Positions 37,162 through 45,480 of a stretch of 64,000 bases of DNA are shown one piece after another; position 1 is the stretch's first letter, and each line of letters begins with the position of its first letter. A program made the position numbers and the translations under genes. The stretch is from assembly GCA_001510135.1 (NCBI GenBank), contig LFER01000015.1, positions 1 to 64,000 of the forward strand, read 5' to 3'. The stretch comes from Alphaproteobacteria bacterium casp-alpha6 (lineage in GTDB: Bacteria > Pseudomonadota > Alphaproteobacteria > Rhodobacterales > Rhodobacteraceae). The notes under the pieces are model-generated. The model made no database searches and had not been told where the DNA came from. It was given only the letters and a program-made list of their open reading frames with translations.

Positions 37162-37946
37162 ATGTCATTTCCCTGAACGAGAGCCATCACACGCAGAGGG
37201 CTTCCGGTGCCATCCTTAATTTTCAACGGCGCGGCGAGTAAAATGGCACCCCTTGGCGGAAGCAGGTCCAAATTGGCAAGGCACTGCAGACCAAATTTTC
37301 CCGCCCCGTGCAGGTAAAAGTGTGCGGGGTAGGGGGGGGTGTAGTGGCTTCCCTGTCCGGCGTCTGTTCCCACAGTTTCTGTCCCAAACCCCCGGATATT
37401 GCGTTCATGGATTAAAAACCGGATGGCATCGGGTGTCGGCCCGGGGGAATGGGGACCGTCATCGCGCATATTGAGGTAATCCGCACCGGTTTTTTTTGAC
37501 CAATCCGTGCGCATCAGCACCCAGCTGTCTTTGGGTATTTCACCATGCTCTTCTTCCCATGCGAGGATCAGTTCCGGGGTGAGTTCAAAATCTTCATTTG
37601 TGGCGGAGCCTTCAGAACAATCGATGACCATAACAGGCCCCACGAAATTTGCGGGGTTGATCGTATCCACAGAATTATTGGGCAGGTCACGACCAGAAAT
37701 CCAATGTGCGGGTGCGTCAAAATGGGTGCCCGTGTGTTCTGAGAGTGTAATGTTATGCCATTTCCATGCCGGACCGCGGTGATCATAGGCGCTGATTTCT
37801 TCCATCCGGAACCGCGCACATTGGTTGAATTCTGGTGGCAGGATGATCACTGGGAAATCAGGGTCCAAGGTGTGGGTCAGATCAATGACTTTTATGCTTT
37901 GATCGCCCAAAGCTTTGGCAAGGTCGGAAAGAATGGTTTCACTCAT
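37158..37946 (-). CDS. Cyclase family protein (kynurenine-formamidase-like metal hydrolase)
   Basis: 262 residues. The family motif H-x-G-T-H-x-D-x-P-x-H is intact in SEHTGTHFDAPAHWI, giving the metal ligands and the general base. The start VIDLTHTLDPDFPV and the end GIRFLIHERNIRGFGTETVGTDAGQ (approximate) are typical. Relatives include kynurenine formamidase, isatin hydrolase and other amide or lactam openers, so a ring- or ester-opening hydrolase is plausible; the substrate is unknown. It overlaps the DUF35-SDR gene and the SDR gene by 4 bp each. Confidence 0.88.
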   Translation of the reverse strand: MSETILSDLAKALGDQSIKVIDLTHTLDPDFPVIILPPEFNQCARFRMEEISAYDHRGPAWKWHNITLSEHTGTHFDAPAHWISGRDLPNNSVDTINPANFVGPVMVIDCSEGSATNEDFELTPELILAWEEEHGEIPKDSWVLMRTDWSKKTGADYLNMRDDGPHSPGPTPDAIRFLIHERNIRGFGTETVGTDAGQGSHYTPPYPAHFYLHGAGKFGLQCLANLDLLPPRGAILLAAPLKIKDGTGSPLRVMALVQGNDI

Positions 37947-39199
37947 GCGCCGTCTCCAGCCAATGTTGTTTCGCGTTCAAGGATCAGGGGGTTGTCTCTG
38001 AAACGTTCAAAAACGTCCTTTGCAACATCCCCGCAATAGGTTTCCTCAAGCCCGTTTTGCAATCCTGTGACCAATGTGCGCGCCACGGCTTGGGGTGTGA
38101 CTTTGGGAGGAGGAAGCGGTTGATACCACTCATCCTCTGTTGGGCCACAATAAAGGTTCATGACACGCAGGCCAGAGGCGCGAAATTCCGCCCGCAGCGA
38201 TTGGCTGAGGGACCGAGCGGCCGCATTTGAGGCGGAAAAGCACCCGAATTCTGGCTGTGACGAAAGCGCATGCACCGAGAGAATATTCACCCAAGCAACC
38301 GAGGCATTCACCCCATCTGCCGTGCGCGAGGCCATCACGGGACCAAAGGACTGTGCAAGCCGCATGAGGCCGAAATAATTGACCTCCATTTCCTCTTTGG
38401 CAAAAGACGTGTCAGACCGCGCCAAAACCCCACCGGGGCGTAAAAAACGCGCATTGTTGATCAGGATATCGGTTTTACCGCCAATGGCGCCAGCCAGTTT
38501 CTGCACAGAGTGCGTATCCGTCACATCCAGAGGCAGCACATCAACCTTATCCATGGCAGACAAGGCGTCCAACGTAGGGGAGGGGCGCCATGTTTCGCTC
38601 AGCCCGACAAAAATCATTGAAGCCCCCGCATCACTCAAAGCTCTGGCAATTTCCGATGTATTGGGATTACGCGCATCCGTGATCAGGATGCGGCGGTGTT
38701 TTGGATCGCTCGTCATGGCTCTCAGTTGCGGGTCGTCTTCCATGTGGGGGCTCCTCTGTGAGGGAAGGGCAAGCAAAACAGCCTGCCCCGATCTGTCCAA
38801 GCGGTTGATGATGTCTACACGACCATTTCGCACACAATCCCCGTGCAAATGGCAAATAATCACCGGTCCCGCATCCAACTGCACGCTGCCTGTGCGCCAA
38901 GGCGTGCGTTCGCGAAAATAGAGCTTGGTTGAGGTGTGGATCGTGGTTTCGGCAAGAAGCGTTCCCTTTGCATCCGTATCTTTCCAACGAAGCTCTGTTG
39001 AAAGACATCCGCTGCAGGCATCGCGCGGGGGATATTGCACTTTGCCGCATTCGTCGCAGTGTTGCAGCGCAAAACGCCCCTCTGCCGCCGCAGCACTAAG
39101 GCCAAGTGCGGCGCGGCTGCGCGCCTCGGGCGGTCGTGTGGGGGAAACCGTCCTGACCTGCGGATTTTTCTTGGGAGGGGGGGACAGCGGGTCTGTCAT
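37943..39199 (-). CDS. DUF35 Zn-ribbon/OB-fold protein fused to a degenerate SDR domain
   Basis: 418 residues. After a Pro-rich, disordered start, residues about 40-150 form a DUF35 unit: zinc ribbon HCDECGKVQYPPRDACSGC with two C-x2-C pairs, then the OB-fold ending around DCVRNGRVDIINRL. From about residue 175 an SDR-like domain follows (ILITDARNPNTSEIARAL; DILINNARFLRPGG; WVNILSVHALS). Its cofactor turn lacks the G-x3-G-x-G motif, and the Y-x3-K site reads GCFSASNAAARS, i.e. Tyr to Phe and Lys to Asn, so dehydrogenase activity is unlikely. DUF35 proteins partner thiolase-fold enzymes, and the next gene is one. It is translationally coupled on both sides. Confidence 0.9.
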   Translation of the reverse strand: MTDPLSPPPKKNPQVRTVSPTRPPEARSRAALGLSAAAAEGRFALQHCDECGKVQYPPRDACSGCLSTELRWKDTDAKGTLLAETTIHTSTKLYFRERTPWRTGSVQLDAGPVIICHLHGDCVRNGRVDIINRLDRSGQAVLLALPSQRSPHMEDDPQLRAMTSDPKHRRILITDARNPNTSEIARALSDAGASMIFVGLSETWRPSPTLDALSAMDKVDVLPLDVTDTHSVQKLAGAIGGKTDILINNARFLRPGGVLARSDTSFAKEEMEVNYFGLMRLAQSFGPVMASRTADGVNASVAWVNILSVHALSSQPEFGCFSASNAAARSLSQSLRAEFRASGLRVMNLYCGPTEDEWYQPLPPPKVTPQAVARTLVTGLQNGLEETYCGDVAKDVFERFRDNPLILERETTLAGDGA

Positions 39200-40368
39200 C
39201 GGGCACCCCCAGTGATCACCGCCGCCGCGGAACAGACGCCACGATCATAATTGATCATCCCAAATCCAGAGACGAGCGCAGATGACGCACCCGCAACCTG
39301 CGTTGGGCCTGCTTGCCCTGTGACCTGACGGATGGCTTCGACCAGTCCGATAAACCCGCCCGCCGCCCCCGCTTGACCGGCAGACAGCTGCCCGCCAGAG
39401 GTGTTATGGGGAAAATCGCCCTTTATCGTCATATCTTTGTCCCGCAAAAACGAAGGGGCCTCACCTTTGGGACAAAAGCCCAGATCTTCGATCTGCATGG
39501 CAGAAATCACCGGATAATCATCATAGGTTTGCACAAGGTCCATGTCCACGGGCGCACAGCCTGCCATATCCCAAAGTTCGTCAATATCAACGCTCCATCC
39601 GCCGCGCAGCTGGATGGGATCCTCGGCATGTGCATTATGCCGTTCAATCGCGCCTGAAATACGGGCATAGGGCAGGGCGCGCTTTGCCGCCTCTTCTTCG
39701 GACATAACCAGAAACGCCTCTGATCCGGCGCAGGGCATTACACAATCAAACAAGGCGATCGGGTCTGAAATCGGCTTAGCCGCCAAATATTGCTCTAACG
39801 TGAGCGGTTTTTTCATCACAGCGCCCGGATTGGACAGAGCGTTTTGGCGTTGGGCCACGCAGATTTTCCCGAAATCTTCGCGCGTTGCGCCAAATTCCTG
39901 CATATATCGGTCAGTCAAAAGCGCAAAATTCGCGTTTGGCCCGCCATAACCATAGGGGTATGACGCATCCGAGGCAAAGCGTGAAAAACTTGACAGCATC
40001 AGGCGGAAACTGTCGATATGGTTTGTATCGCCCGCGACACAGGCCACAATATCCGCATCCCCCGACTGAACCGCACGCGTGGCACGGCGCAGCGCGACAA
40101 CGCCGCTAGCGCCACCCATCGGAATATGGTCAAGCCATCTCGGAGACAGACCCAAATGCTGCGTCAACCCCACCGCCGTATCGGGAAAAAGCGTAAAGCT
40201 CGACACAGTAAACCCGTCAATTTCGCTTGGCCGCAGCCCTGCAAGATCAAGGCTGCCCTTCAGGGCGCGTGCAATCCACCAATGTGCGGTTTCAATGGAA
40301 TATCGTTGATAGGCTGTGGTGAAGGGGGCGCAAAGCACAACACCGTCATATGATTGCCGCATTCCCAT
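39196..40368 (-). CDS. Thiolase-fold lipid-transfer-type protein, probable retro-aldolase partner of DUF35
   Basis: 390 residues with the SCP-x/lipid-transfer thiolase fold. The site where thiolases carry the nucleophilic Cys reads PMGGASGVVALRRA and has no Cys. The C-terminal N-x-x-GG block reads PHNTSGGQLSAGQAGAAGG, with Gln where thiolases have His. DLVQTYDDYPVISAMQIEDLGFCPKGE resembles the Tyr-containing block of Ltp2-type aldolases. Ltp2 with its DUF35 partner cleaves beta-hydroxyacyl-CoA in steroid side-chain degradation (established family knowledge), so a retro-aldol role is inferred. It overlaps the ligase by 1 bp and the DUF35 gene by 4 bp. Confidence 0.87.
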   Translation of the reverse strand: MGMRQSYDGVVLCAPFTTAYQRYSIETAHWWIARALKGSLDLAGLRPSEIDGFTVSSFTLFPDTAVGLTQHLGLSPRWLDHIPMGGASGVVALRRATRAVQSGDADIVACVAGDTNHIDSFRLMLSSFSRFASDASYPYGYGGPNANFALLTDRYMQEFGATREDFGKICVAQRQNALSNPGAVMKKPLTLEQYLAAKPISDPIALFDCVMPCAGSEAFLVMSEEEAAKRALPYARISGAIERHNAHAEDPIQLRGGWSVDIDELWDMAGCAPVDMDLVQTYDDYPVISAMQIEDLGFCPKGEAPSFLRDKDMTIKGDFPHNTSGGQLSAGQAGAAGGFIGLVEAIRQVTGQAGPTQVAGASSALVSGFGMINYDRGVCSAAAVITGGAR

Positions 40369-41990
40369 CAGGCCACCTGCCGTTTTTTAAGATGACCGGT
40401 GTTGATCGTCTCTGGCGTATTGAGCAAGGCGCAAGCGCGGGTTTTCAATTCCGCGCGTTGGATTTTCTGGGTCGGGGTGAGGGGAAGCGCATCGACAAAG
40501 GCGATAAACCCCGGCGCTTTGTAATAGGCCATTTCCTGAAGGCACCATGCCGTGATGGCATGGGCGGTGTCTTTGGTCGGGCTGTCTGAGACGATGCAGG
40601 CAAAGACCTCATCGCCCCGAATGGGGTCCGGAACGGCGGTAACCCCCACGGCTTTGATGTCTGGATGGCGCATCAGCACTGATTCCACTTCTACCGCGGC
40701 GATATTTTCGCCAGAGCGTCGGATGACGTTTTTCTTGCGGTCCACAAAAAATATGTCACCCTTTGGGGATTGGCGGACAAGATCGCCGGTATGAAACCAT
40801 CCCCCCTCCCACGCTTCATAGGTGGCCTGCGGGTTTTTGTAATAGTGAGAGAAAAAACCATACTTCGGGTCACCTTTGGCGCGGCGTACCCAAAGTTCGC
40901 CCGGCGTGTCATGGGGCACCTCTTGCCCCGCTTCATTCACGATTTTGCAGGTGATGTCAGGCGCGGGTGTGCCAAGGCTGGATTGGCCGATCAGGCGGTC
41001 ACGGGTGTTGGCGGCGATGACAGCACCTGCGCCGGTTTCGGTCATAGCCCATGCTTCGACCAAGGGAATGGCAAAGCGGGTTTCAAAGGCCTGATGCAAT
41101 TTGGGATCGATCCCTGCACCAAAGCCAAACCTTACGGAATGGGTTTGGTCTTTGGGCGATGGGGGCGCGCGCATCAACATGGTGGGCATCACCCCAAGAT
41201 AGTGGAGACAGGTCGCGCCGGAGTTTCTGACATCTGACCACCATGTCGCGGGATGAAAACGATCCAGTGCAATAAGGCATCCGCCCACCGCAACCATCGC
41301 CATAAAGGAATAGGCCATCGCATTCATGTGAAAGACGGGGAGCGGAGTGATCATCCGTTCCCCCGTTTCGCTCAGGTCTGCAAGACCCCCAACGTTGCGG
41401 TACCATTCCCCCGCCAAGAGGAAATAGGTGTTGGGCAGAACACAACCTTTGGGATGTCCTGTGGTGCCTGACGTGTAGAGAAGGGCGGCTTCTTGTGCTT
41501 CCCCGTCCAGAACATCCGCGACGACCCCGCCGCCTTTGGGAACGGGGATGCTGTCACCCGGGCCAATGACGTCTACAGACAGGCCGGCGGATGTTGCCGC
41601 TTTGCGCAATTCTTCCTGACGGGCTGGGATGGCAATAACCAATGCTGGTTCTGAATGGCCGATCAGGTAGGTTTGTTCGCTTTGTCGCAGGTCCGGATTG
41701 ATTGGTACCACGGAGACGCCAAGCCGGTTCAGCGCCAACCAGATGAGAAAATAATCGGGCCGGTTTTCCAGCAAAACCGCGACGCGCATACCGCGTCGAT
41801 AGCCTGCGGCGTCAAAGGCCTCTGCGCGTGTAAGGCTCTCTTGATACGCCGTGTGATAGCTGATGGTGCCCGCAGGGATTCCGTAAACCGCTGCCGTGTC
41901 CGGCATCACCGTCAGAAAATCCCGTTCGGACCAGCGCAGGGTGGTCTGTTCAAAGGCGGCAAATACGGTTTCAGGGGGCATCTTGGTCAT
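40368..41990 (-). CDS. AMP-dependent acyl-CoA synthetase/ligase
   Basis: 540 residues of the ANL superfamily. The P-loop motif LLYTSGTTGHPKGCVLPN, the A5-like motif AWAMTETGAGAV, the hinge GDLVRQSPKGDIFFVDRKKNVIRRSGENIAAVEVES and the C-terminal catalytic Lys in PLTPTQKIQR are all present. It forms acyl-CoA from a carboxylic acid with ATP, presumably the substrate or an intermediate of this operon. Sequence is nearest to crotonobetaine/carnitine-CoA-ligase-like (CaiC) enzymes by general appearance; acid specificity cannot be read. It overlaps neighbours on both sides. Confidence 0.92.
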   Translation of the reverse strand: MTKMPPETVFAAFEQTTLRWSERDFLTVMPDTAAVYGIPAGTISYHTAYQESLTRAEAFDAAGYRRGMRVAVLLENRPDYFLIWLALNRLGVSVVPINPDLRQSEQTYLIGHSEPALVIAIPARQEELRKAATSAGLSVDVIGPGDSIPVPKGGGVVADVLDGEAQEAALLYTSGTTGHPKGCVLPNTYFLLAGEWYRNVGGLADLSETGERMITPLPVFHMNAMAYSFMAMVAVGGCLIALDRFHPATWWSDVRNSGATCLHYLGVMPTMLMRAPPSPKDQTHSVRFGFGAGIDPKLHQAFETRFAIPLVEAWAMTETGAGAVIAANTRDRLIGQSSLGTPAPDITCKIVNEAGQEVPHDTPGELWVRRAKGDPKYGFFSHYYKNPQATYEAWEGGWFHTGDLVRQSPKGDIFFVDRKKNVIRRSGENIAAVEVESVLMRHPDIKAVGVTAVPDPIRGDEVFACIVSDSPTKDTAHAITAWCLQEMAYYKAPGFIAFVDALPLTPTQKIQRAELKTRACALLNTPETINTGHLKKRQVA

Positions 41991-42469
41991 GGAAGAAGCT
42001 GGATGTTTCCAAAGGCGGCGTCAGAATTCAAAAGATCGACCCGTTTGTTGGCGATCCGCAATTGCCCCTCGACATGTTTCAATTCATGCGTTGCCGTCAA
42101 TGCGAGCAGAAACTGGTCATCAAGGCGCGTTTCCACGTAGTGCATGGAGGTATTGGTGACATACCGCCCGGCCTCATGGTCCATCTCATCCACAAAGGGG
42201 CGTTGGATGACGTGGTGACATCGGCTTTTGGGTTTTTGGCTGAAGGTGCGCGCGCCGTTCAGCCGCTCCACCCTCAATTTCAGCATAAACATATCTTCGT
42301 ATAGGAGCGAAGTGACCAGATGCGGATCGCTTTGTTTATGGTCCAGCGGCATCCAGTAATGCCCGTCCGGAAGCCAAAGCGCGAGCCAATCGTCATAATG
42401 TCCTTCGTCCAGCAGTCGCGCCTCGGTGTAGATGAAATCAATCAGTTCTTCTTTGGTGACAGGGTTCAT
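41987..42469 (-). CDS. Ring-hydroxylating dioxygenase beta subunit
   Basis: 160 residues with the NTF2-like fold of the small (beta) subunit: ELIDFIYTEARLLDEGHYDDWLALWLPDGHYWMPL is the signature beginning, and YVTNTSMHYVETRLDDQFLLAL a later strand. It is structural and completes the alpha3beta3 oxygenase. It overlaps the alpha gene by 4 bp and the ligase gene by 4 bp, so the oxygenase and ligase are made from one message. Confidence 0.92.
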   Translation of the reverse strand: MNPVTKEELIDFIYTEARLLDEGHYDDWLALWLPDGHYWMPLDHKQSDPHLVTSLLYEDMFMLKLRVERLNGARTFSQKPKSRCHHVIQRPFVDEMDHEAGRYVTNTSMHYVETRLDDQFLLALTATHELKHVEGQLRIANKRVDLLNSDAAFGNIQLLP

Positions 42470-43824
42470 TCTGCGGCCTCCGGCGTACCGATGGCGCAGT
42501 GCCTCATCGTGGCGGTCATGAATTTGCGCCAGGCGTCAAACTGGTTTCGCATCTGACGCTCTGTCGTGCCGTTTTCAACGGCTTCTTCGGAAAAATCCTC
42601 ACCGTCGACGGGGTAAAGCCGCTGCAGGTTCACCCATTCAAGCCCGTCCGACATCAATCCTTCTTGGGCACGTTCATACATTTCAAGATCATCATGTCCC
42701 ACGATAGAGGTCGGTGCATTGATCATCCGGTTATACATTGCTGTGCGCGCCAAAAGCTGGTCAGGTGCGTCCACAAGGCGGTAGATATAACTTTCCACCA
42801 GCGTTTTATCCGGACCAAGGGGGATAAAATTGCGCAGCTGCTGTATCGGGCCTTTGACCATGATAGAGGGAAAATAAATCGTGTTATGGCGGTTTTCGTC
42901 CAGAATCGCCTTGGCGCGGTCTTCGCCATAGGCGTCACACATCGCTTCAAAATATCCCGGGATTGCAGAATAATCGGAATGGATGGAATGGTGCACACCT
43001 GTGTGACCATGTCCGTTGGGCCATGTGCGAATGCCCATGTTTTCAAAAAATTCATAAGGCGACATGAAGGGCGCGATGATTTGCATCGCAGGCGGGCGGG
43101 GTTCCGGATTTCCCAGTTCTTCCCAGATTTTCACGGCCGTTCCGGCAGAGCTTTCATGGGCGACCATCGGATGACAGGTGTCGGTCTGGTTTTCGACCAG
43201 CATTTTCCAGTTGCATTTGTGCATATAGCGAAGCGGGGGGCCCGCGACCTCCAACCGGCCTGCAGGGGAGCGATCCACCATATTGTCAATCGAGGATAGG
43301 CTGTCGAGAAAGAAATCTTCAAAGCTGATGCCGTCTTCGGTCAGACGGGCGAAAATAAAACCGCGGTAGTTTTTCACCGCGCCAACCGGTTTCATCCCTT
43401 TGGCGTTGTCTGTATTTTCAAGCCCCGTGCCCTCATACCCTTTTTTCAACGGGATTGCCAAAAGACAGCCATCGGTTTTAAACGACCACGCGTGATAGGG
43501 GCAGCGGAAAAACTTTCCGGTGTTGCCTTCGCGGTCAATCGCGATTTTGGTGCCTTTATGGGGGCACCTGTTGTGAAGAACCTTGATCTCGCCATCGCTG
43601 TGGCGCACTTGAATTACGGGCTGATTACCGATCTGTGTGGTATAATAATCGCCTTTGTTGGGCGTCTGGCTGTCATGCCCTACAAAGACCCAAGTATTCG
43701 CAAAAAGGTGGCGCATTTCGAGGTCAAAGACCCTCTGACTGGTATAGACATCCCGATGCACCTGATGGCCCTCAATCATCGCATCAATATCTTCTGCACT
43801 TAGGGGATGATGCCGTTCAGACAT
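42466..43824 (-). CDS. Rieske ring-hydroxylating dioxygenase alpha subunit
   Basis: 452 residues. The Rieske [2Fe-2S] site is NRCPHKGTKIA with FFRCPYHAWSF (C-x-H, C-x2-H). The mononuclear iron motif N-x2-D-x2-H-x4-H is intact as ENQTDTCHPMVAH, with the electron-bridging Asp. This is the catalytic subunit that inserts O2 into an aromatic or related ring or demethylates an aryl ether. Substrate specificity is not readable. Its start is 12 bp after the reductase gene, with a Shine-Dalgarno AGGA. The first gene block of the operon is reductase-alpha-beta. Confidence 0.94.
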   Translation of the reverse strand: MSERHHPLSAEDIDAMIEGHQVHRDVYTSQRVFDLEMRHLFANTWVFVGHDSQTPNKGDYYTTQIGNQPVIQVRHSDGEIKVLHNRCPHKGTKIAIDREGNTGKFFRCPYHAWSFKTDGCLLAIPLKKGYEGTGLENTDNAKGMKPVGAVKNYRGFIFARLTEDGISFEDFFLDSLSSIDNMVDRSPAGRLEVAGPPLRYMHKCNWKMLVENQTDTCHPMVAHESSAGTAVKIWEELGNPEPRPPAMQIIAPFMSPYEFFENMGIRTWPNGHGHTGVHHSIHSDYSAIPGYFEAMCDAYGEDRAKAILDENRHNTIYFPSIMVKGPIQQLRNFIPLGPDKTLVESYIYRLVDAPDQLLARTAMYNRMINAPTSIVGHDDLEMYERAQEGLMSDGLEWVNLQRLYPVDGEDFSEEAVENGTTERQMRNQFDAWRKFMTATMRHCAIGTPEAAE

Positions 43825-43836
43825 GATTTTCCTCCG

Positions 43837-44781
43837 CTACAGATCCAGCACAAGGCGCGCCGATTTGGCCCGACTTACGCAGATTTGCATGACTTTGCCC
43901 GCTTGGCGGTCTGCCTCAGACAGCACAACATCGCGGTGATCAGGGACTCCGCTGATCACATCGGTCTGACAAATACCACAGTCACCACGTTGGCAGTCAT
44001 ATAGAATATCTTTGCCTTCTGTGCTCAGCACGTCAATGATCGATTGGCCTATGGGGATGGTGAACACTTCTCCGGTGCTGTGGATTTCCACTTCAAAGGG
44101 GGTATCTTCTGAACTGTCTTGAGGCGTTGAAAATAGCTCTACATGAATATTTTGGCTGCTATGTCCCGCAGCTTCTGCTGCGGTGCGCGCCGCCTCAATC
44201 ATGGCTTTGGGTCCACAGATATAAATCGCGCTTCCCGCTGGCTGATTTTGCATAAGGTCGGTCAAATCAAGGGGGATTTTGTCGTCAAAGTGGAAGGACA
44301 TCTGTGGTGCAAAAACCGCATCAAGTCTGTCTTTGAACGCCATGCGTTTTTCAGTGCGGGCGCTGTAGTGGAAACGAAAAGCGCGTTCCTCAAAGGCAAG
44401 CTGCGTTGCCATTGAAATCAGCGGTGTGACACCGATCCCTCCGGCGAGCAACAAGACTTCTGAGCGGTCTTTGATGAGTTCAAAATCGTTTTTGGGATGG
44501 CTGGCCTGCAAAATGGACCCGATTTCAAGCCGATGCATTGCCTTTGATCCGCCCGCTCCGTCGTCTTCACGCTGCACAGCGATTTGATAGGTACGGGGAT
44601 GCTTTTCTTCCAAAGCCCAATCAATGAGAGAGTAGGCACGCGCCCCAATCACATCCAGTTCAAAATCAATATGTGCTCCGGCACTATATGCTGGCAGGGC
44701 GTTGCCCGAAAAATTTTGGAATTCCAAAAGGCGCACCTGATCTGTTACGTCCTGCATTTCAATAAGCTGCAGATTAAGCAT
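43837..44781 (-). CDS. PDR/VanB-family oxidoreductase (flavin, NADH, [2Fe-2S])
   Basis: 314 residues. The N-terminal ferredoxin-reductase-like FMN domain (AGAHIDFELDVIGARAYSLI) and NAD domain (LLLAGGIGVTPLISMATQL; IYICGPKAMIEAAR) are followed by a C-terminal plant ferredoxin domain. That domain holds DCQRGDCGICQTDVISG and the later C in MQICVSRAKS (C-x4-C-x2-C and one more C). It passes electrons from NADH to the Rieske oxygenase encoded next. It is the first gene of the operon, with AAGGAGG before the ATG and an operator-bearing promoter immediately upstream. It is divergent from the MarR gene. Confidence 0.94.
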   Translation of the reverse strand: MLNLQLIEMQDVTDQVRLLEFQNFSGNALPAYSAGAHIDFELDVIGARAYSLIDWALEEKHPRTYQIAVQREDDGAGGSKAMHRLEIGSILQASHPKNDFELIKDRSEVLLLAGGIGVTPLISMATQLAFEERAFRFHYSARTEKRMAFKDRLDAVFAPQMSFHFDDKIPLDLTDLMQNQPAGSAIYICGPKAMIEAARTAAEAAGHSSQNIHVELFSTPQDSSEDTPFEVEIHSTGEVFTIPIGQSIIDVLSTEGKDILYDCQRGDCGICQTDVISGVPDHRDVVLSEADRQAGKVMQICVSRAKSARLVLDL

Positions 44782-44802
44782 GCTAAGAAACCTCCTTGAA
44801 AA

Positions 44803-44831
44803 ATTATATGAATTTTCATATAAAAGGGCAA
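44803..44831 (-). promoter_or_regulatory. Promoter of the oxygenase operon overlapped by a 20-bp perfect palindrome (MarR-type operator)
   Basis: On the minus strand a -35 TTGCCC (44826-44831) and -10 TATAAT (44803-44808) are spaced by exactly 17 bp. The 20-bp perfect palindrome TTATATGAA-TT-TTCATATAA (plus strand, 44804-44823) fills most of the spacer and overlaps all but one base of the -10. The reductase ATG with AAGGAGG lies 22 bp downstream of the -10. A bound MarR dimer would block RNA polymerase. Binding is inferred; the sequence match is direct. Confidence 0.82.
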
Positions 44832-44896
44832 GCAGTTTTTTGATCTCTGTCGTCCTTGGGAGAGTACCTTAAAAAAACCAGATGATCGGAGGCCCA

Positions 44897-45340
44897 ATGA
44901 CACAAGCAGATCAAACTTCGGAAGCGTTTGTATCTTCCTACCTTTTGTACCTGCTTGCGGCGTCAAGTGATGCGGCAAGCGCGCAGTTTCACAAGATTGT
45001 CCGAGACAAGGGTTTGCGGGTTCCTGAATGGCGGGTCATTGCCTGTCTTTACGATCAGGACGGGCTGATGACCACAAAACTGGCGGATTACGCATTGATG
45101 GAACAATCGCGGCTGACGCGAATCCTGGACCAGATGGATCAAAAGGGCTGGGTGGAACGGCGCATTGATCCAGAGGATCGCCGCCGCGTTCGAGTGCATC
45201 TGACAGATACGGGCAAAGGGCTGGCAAAGTCATTGGTTGAAGACGCAAAAATACACGAACAAAAATTGCTGAGCATTCTCAAAGACACGGATGCCGCGCG
45301 GCTCAAACCCGCGCTGCAGGCGCTCTTGGCGCATCTGTAG
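44897..45340 (+). CDS. MarR family transcriptional regulator
   Basis: 147 residues from ATG 44897, with GGAGG just upstream; the track start at 44882 precedes that site. It has the winged helix-turn-helix (MTTKLADYALMEQSRLTRILDQMDQKGWVERRIDPEDRRRVRVHLTDTG), including the D-x-R-D-R-R wing and R-V-x-L-T motif. MarR repressors usually respond to aromatic acids or aryl-CoA. It is divergent from the oxygenase operon; the palindrome in the 115-bp gap is the obvious operator, and a similar site lies before iorAB. Confidence 0.93.
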   Translation: MTQADQTSEAFVSSYLLYLLAASSDAASAQFHKIVRDKGLRVPEWRVIACLYDQDGLMTTKLADYALMEQSRLTRILDQMDQKGWVERRIDPEDRRRVRVHLTDTGKGLAKSLVEDAKIHEQKLLSILKDTDAARLKPALQALLAHL

Positions 45341-45480
45341 CGCAAGGGCATGTCGCCTTTTTTGTCAATGTGGCAAAATTAAATGCGTCCGGGCGGTTAA
45401 AGGTATCCATCCAGAGAAAACAAAACGCGCATCTTTGGCAGTGTTTGACATGTTGCAATCTGCGCTGGCAATCAACCAAG

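Noticed and set aside
42499-43299. 266-codon plus-strand ORF
   Set aside because: Antisense to the Rieske alpha subunit whose iron motifs are intact. Shadow.
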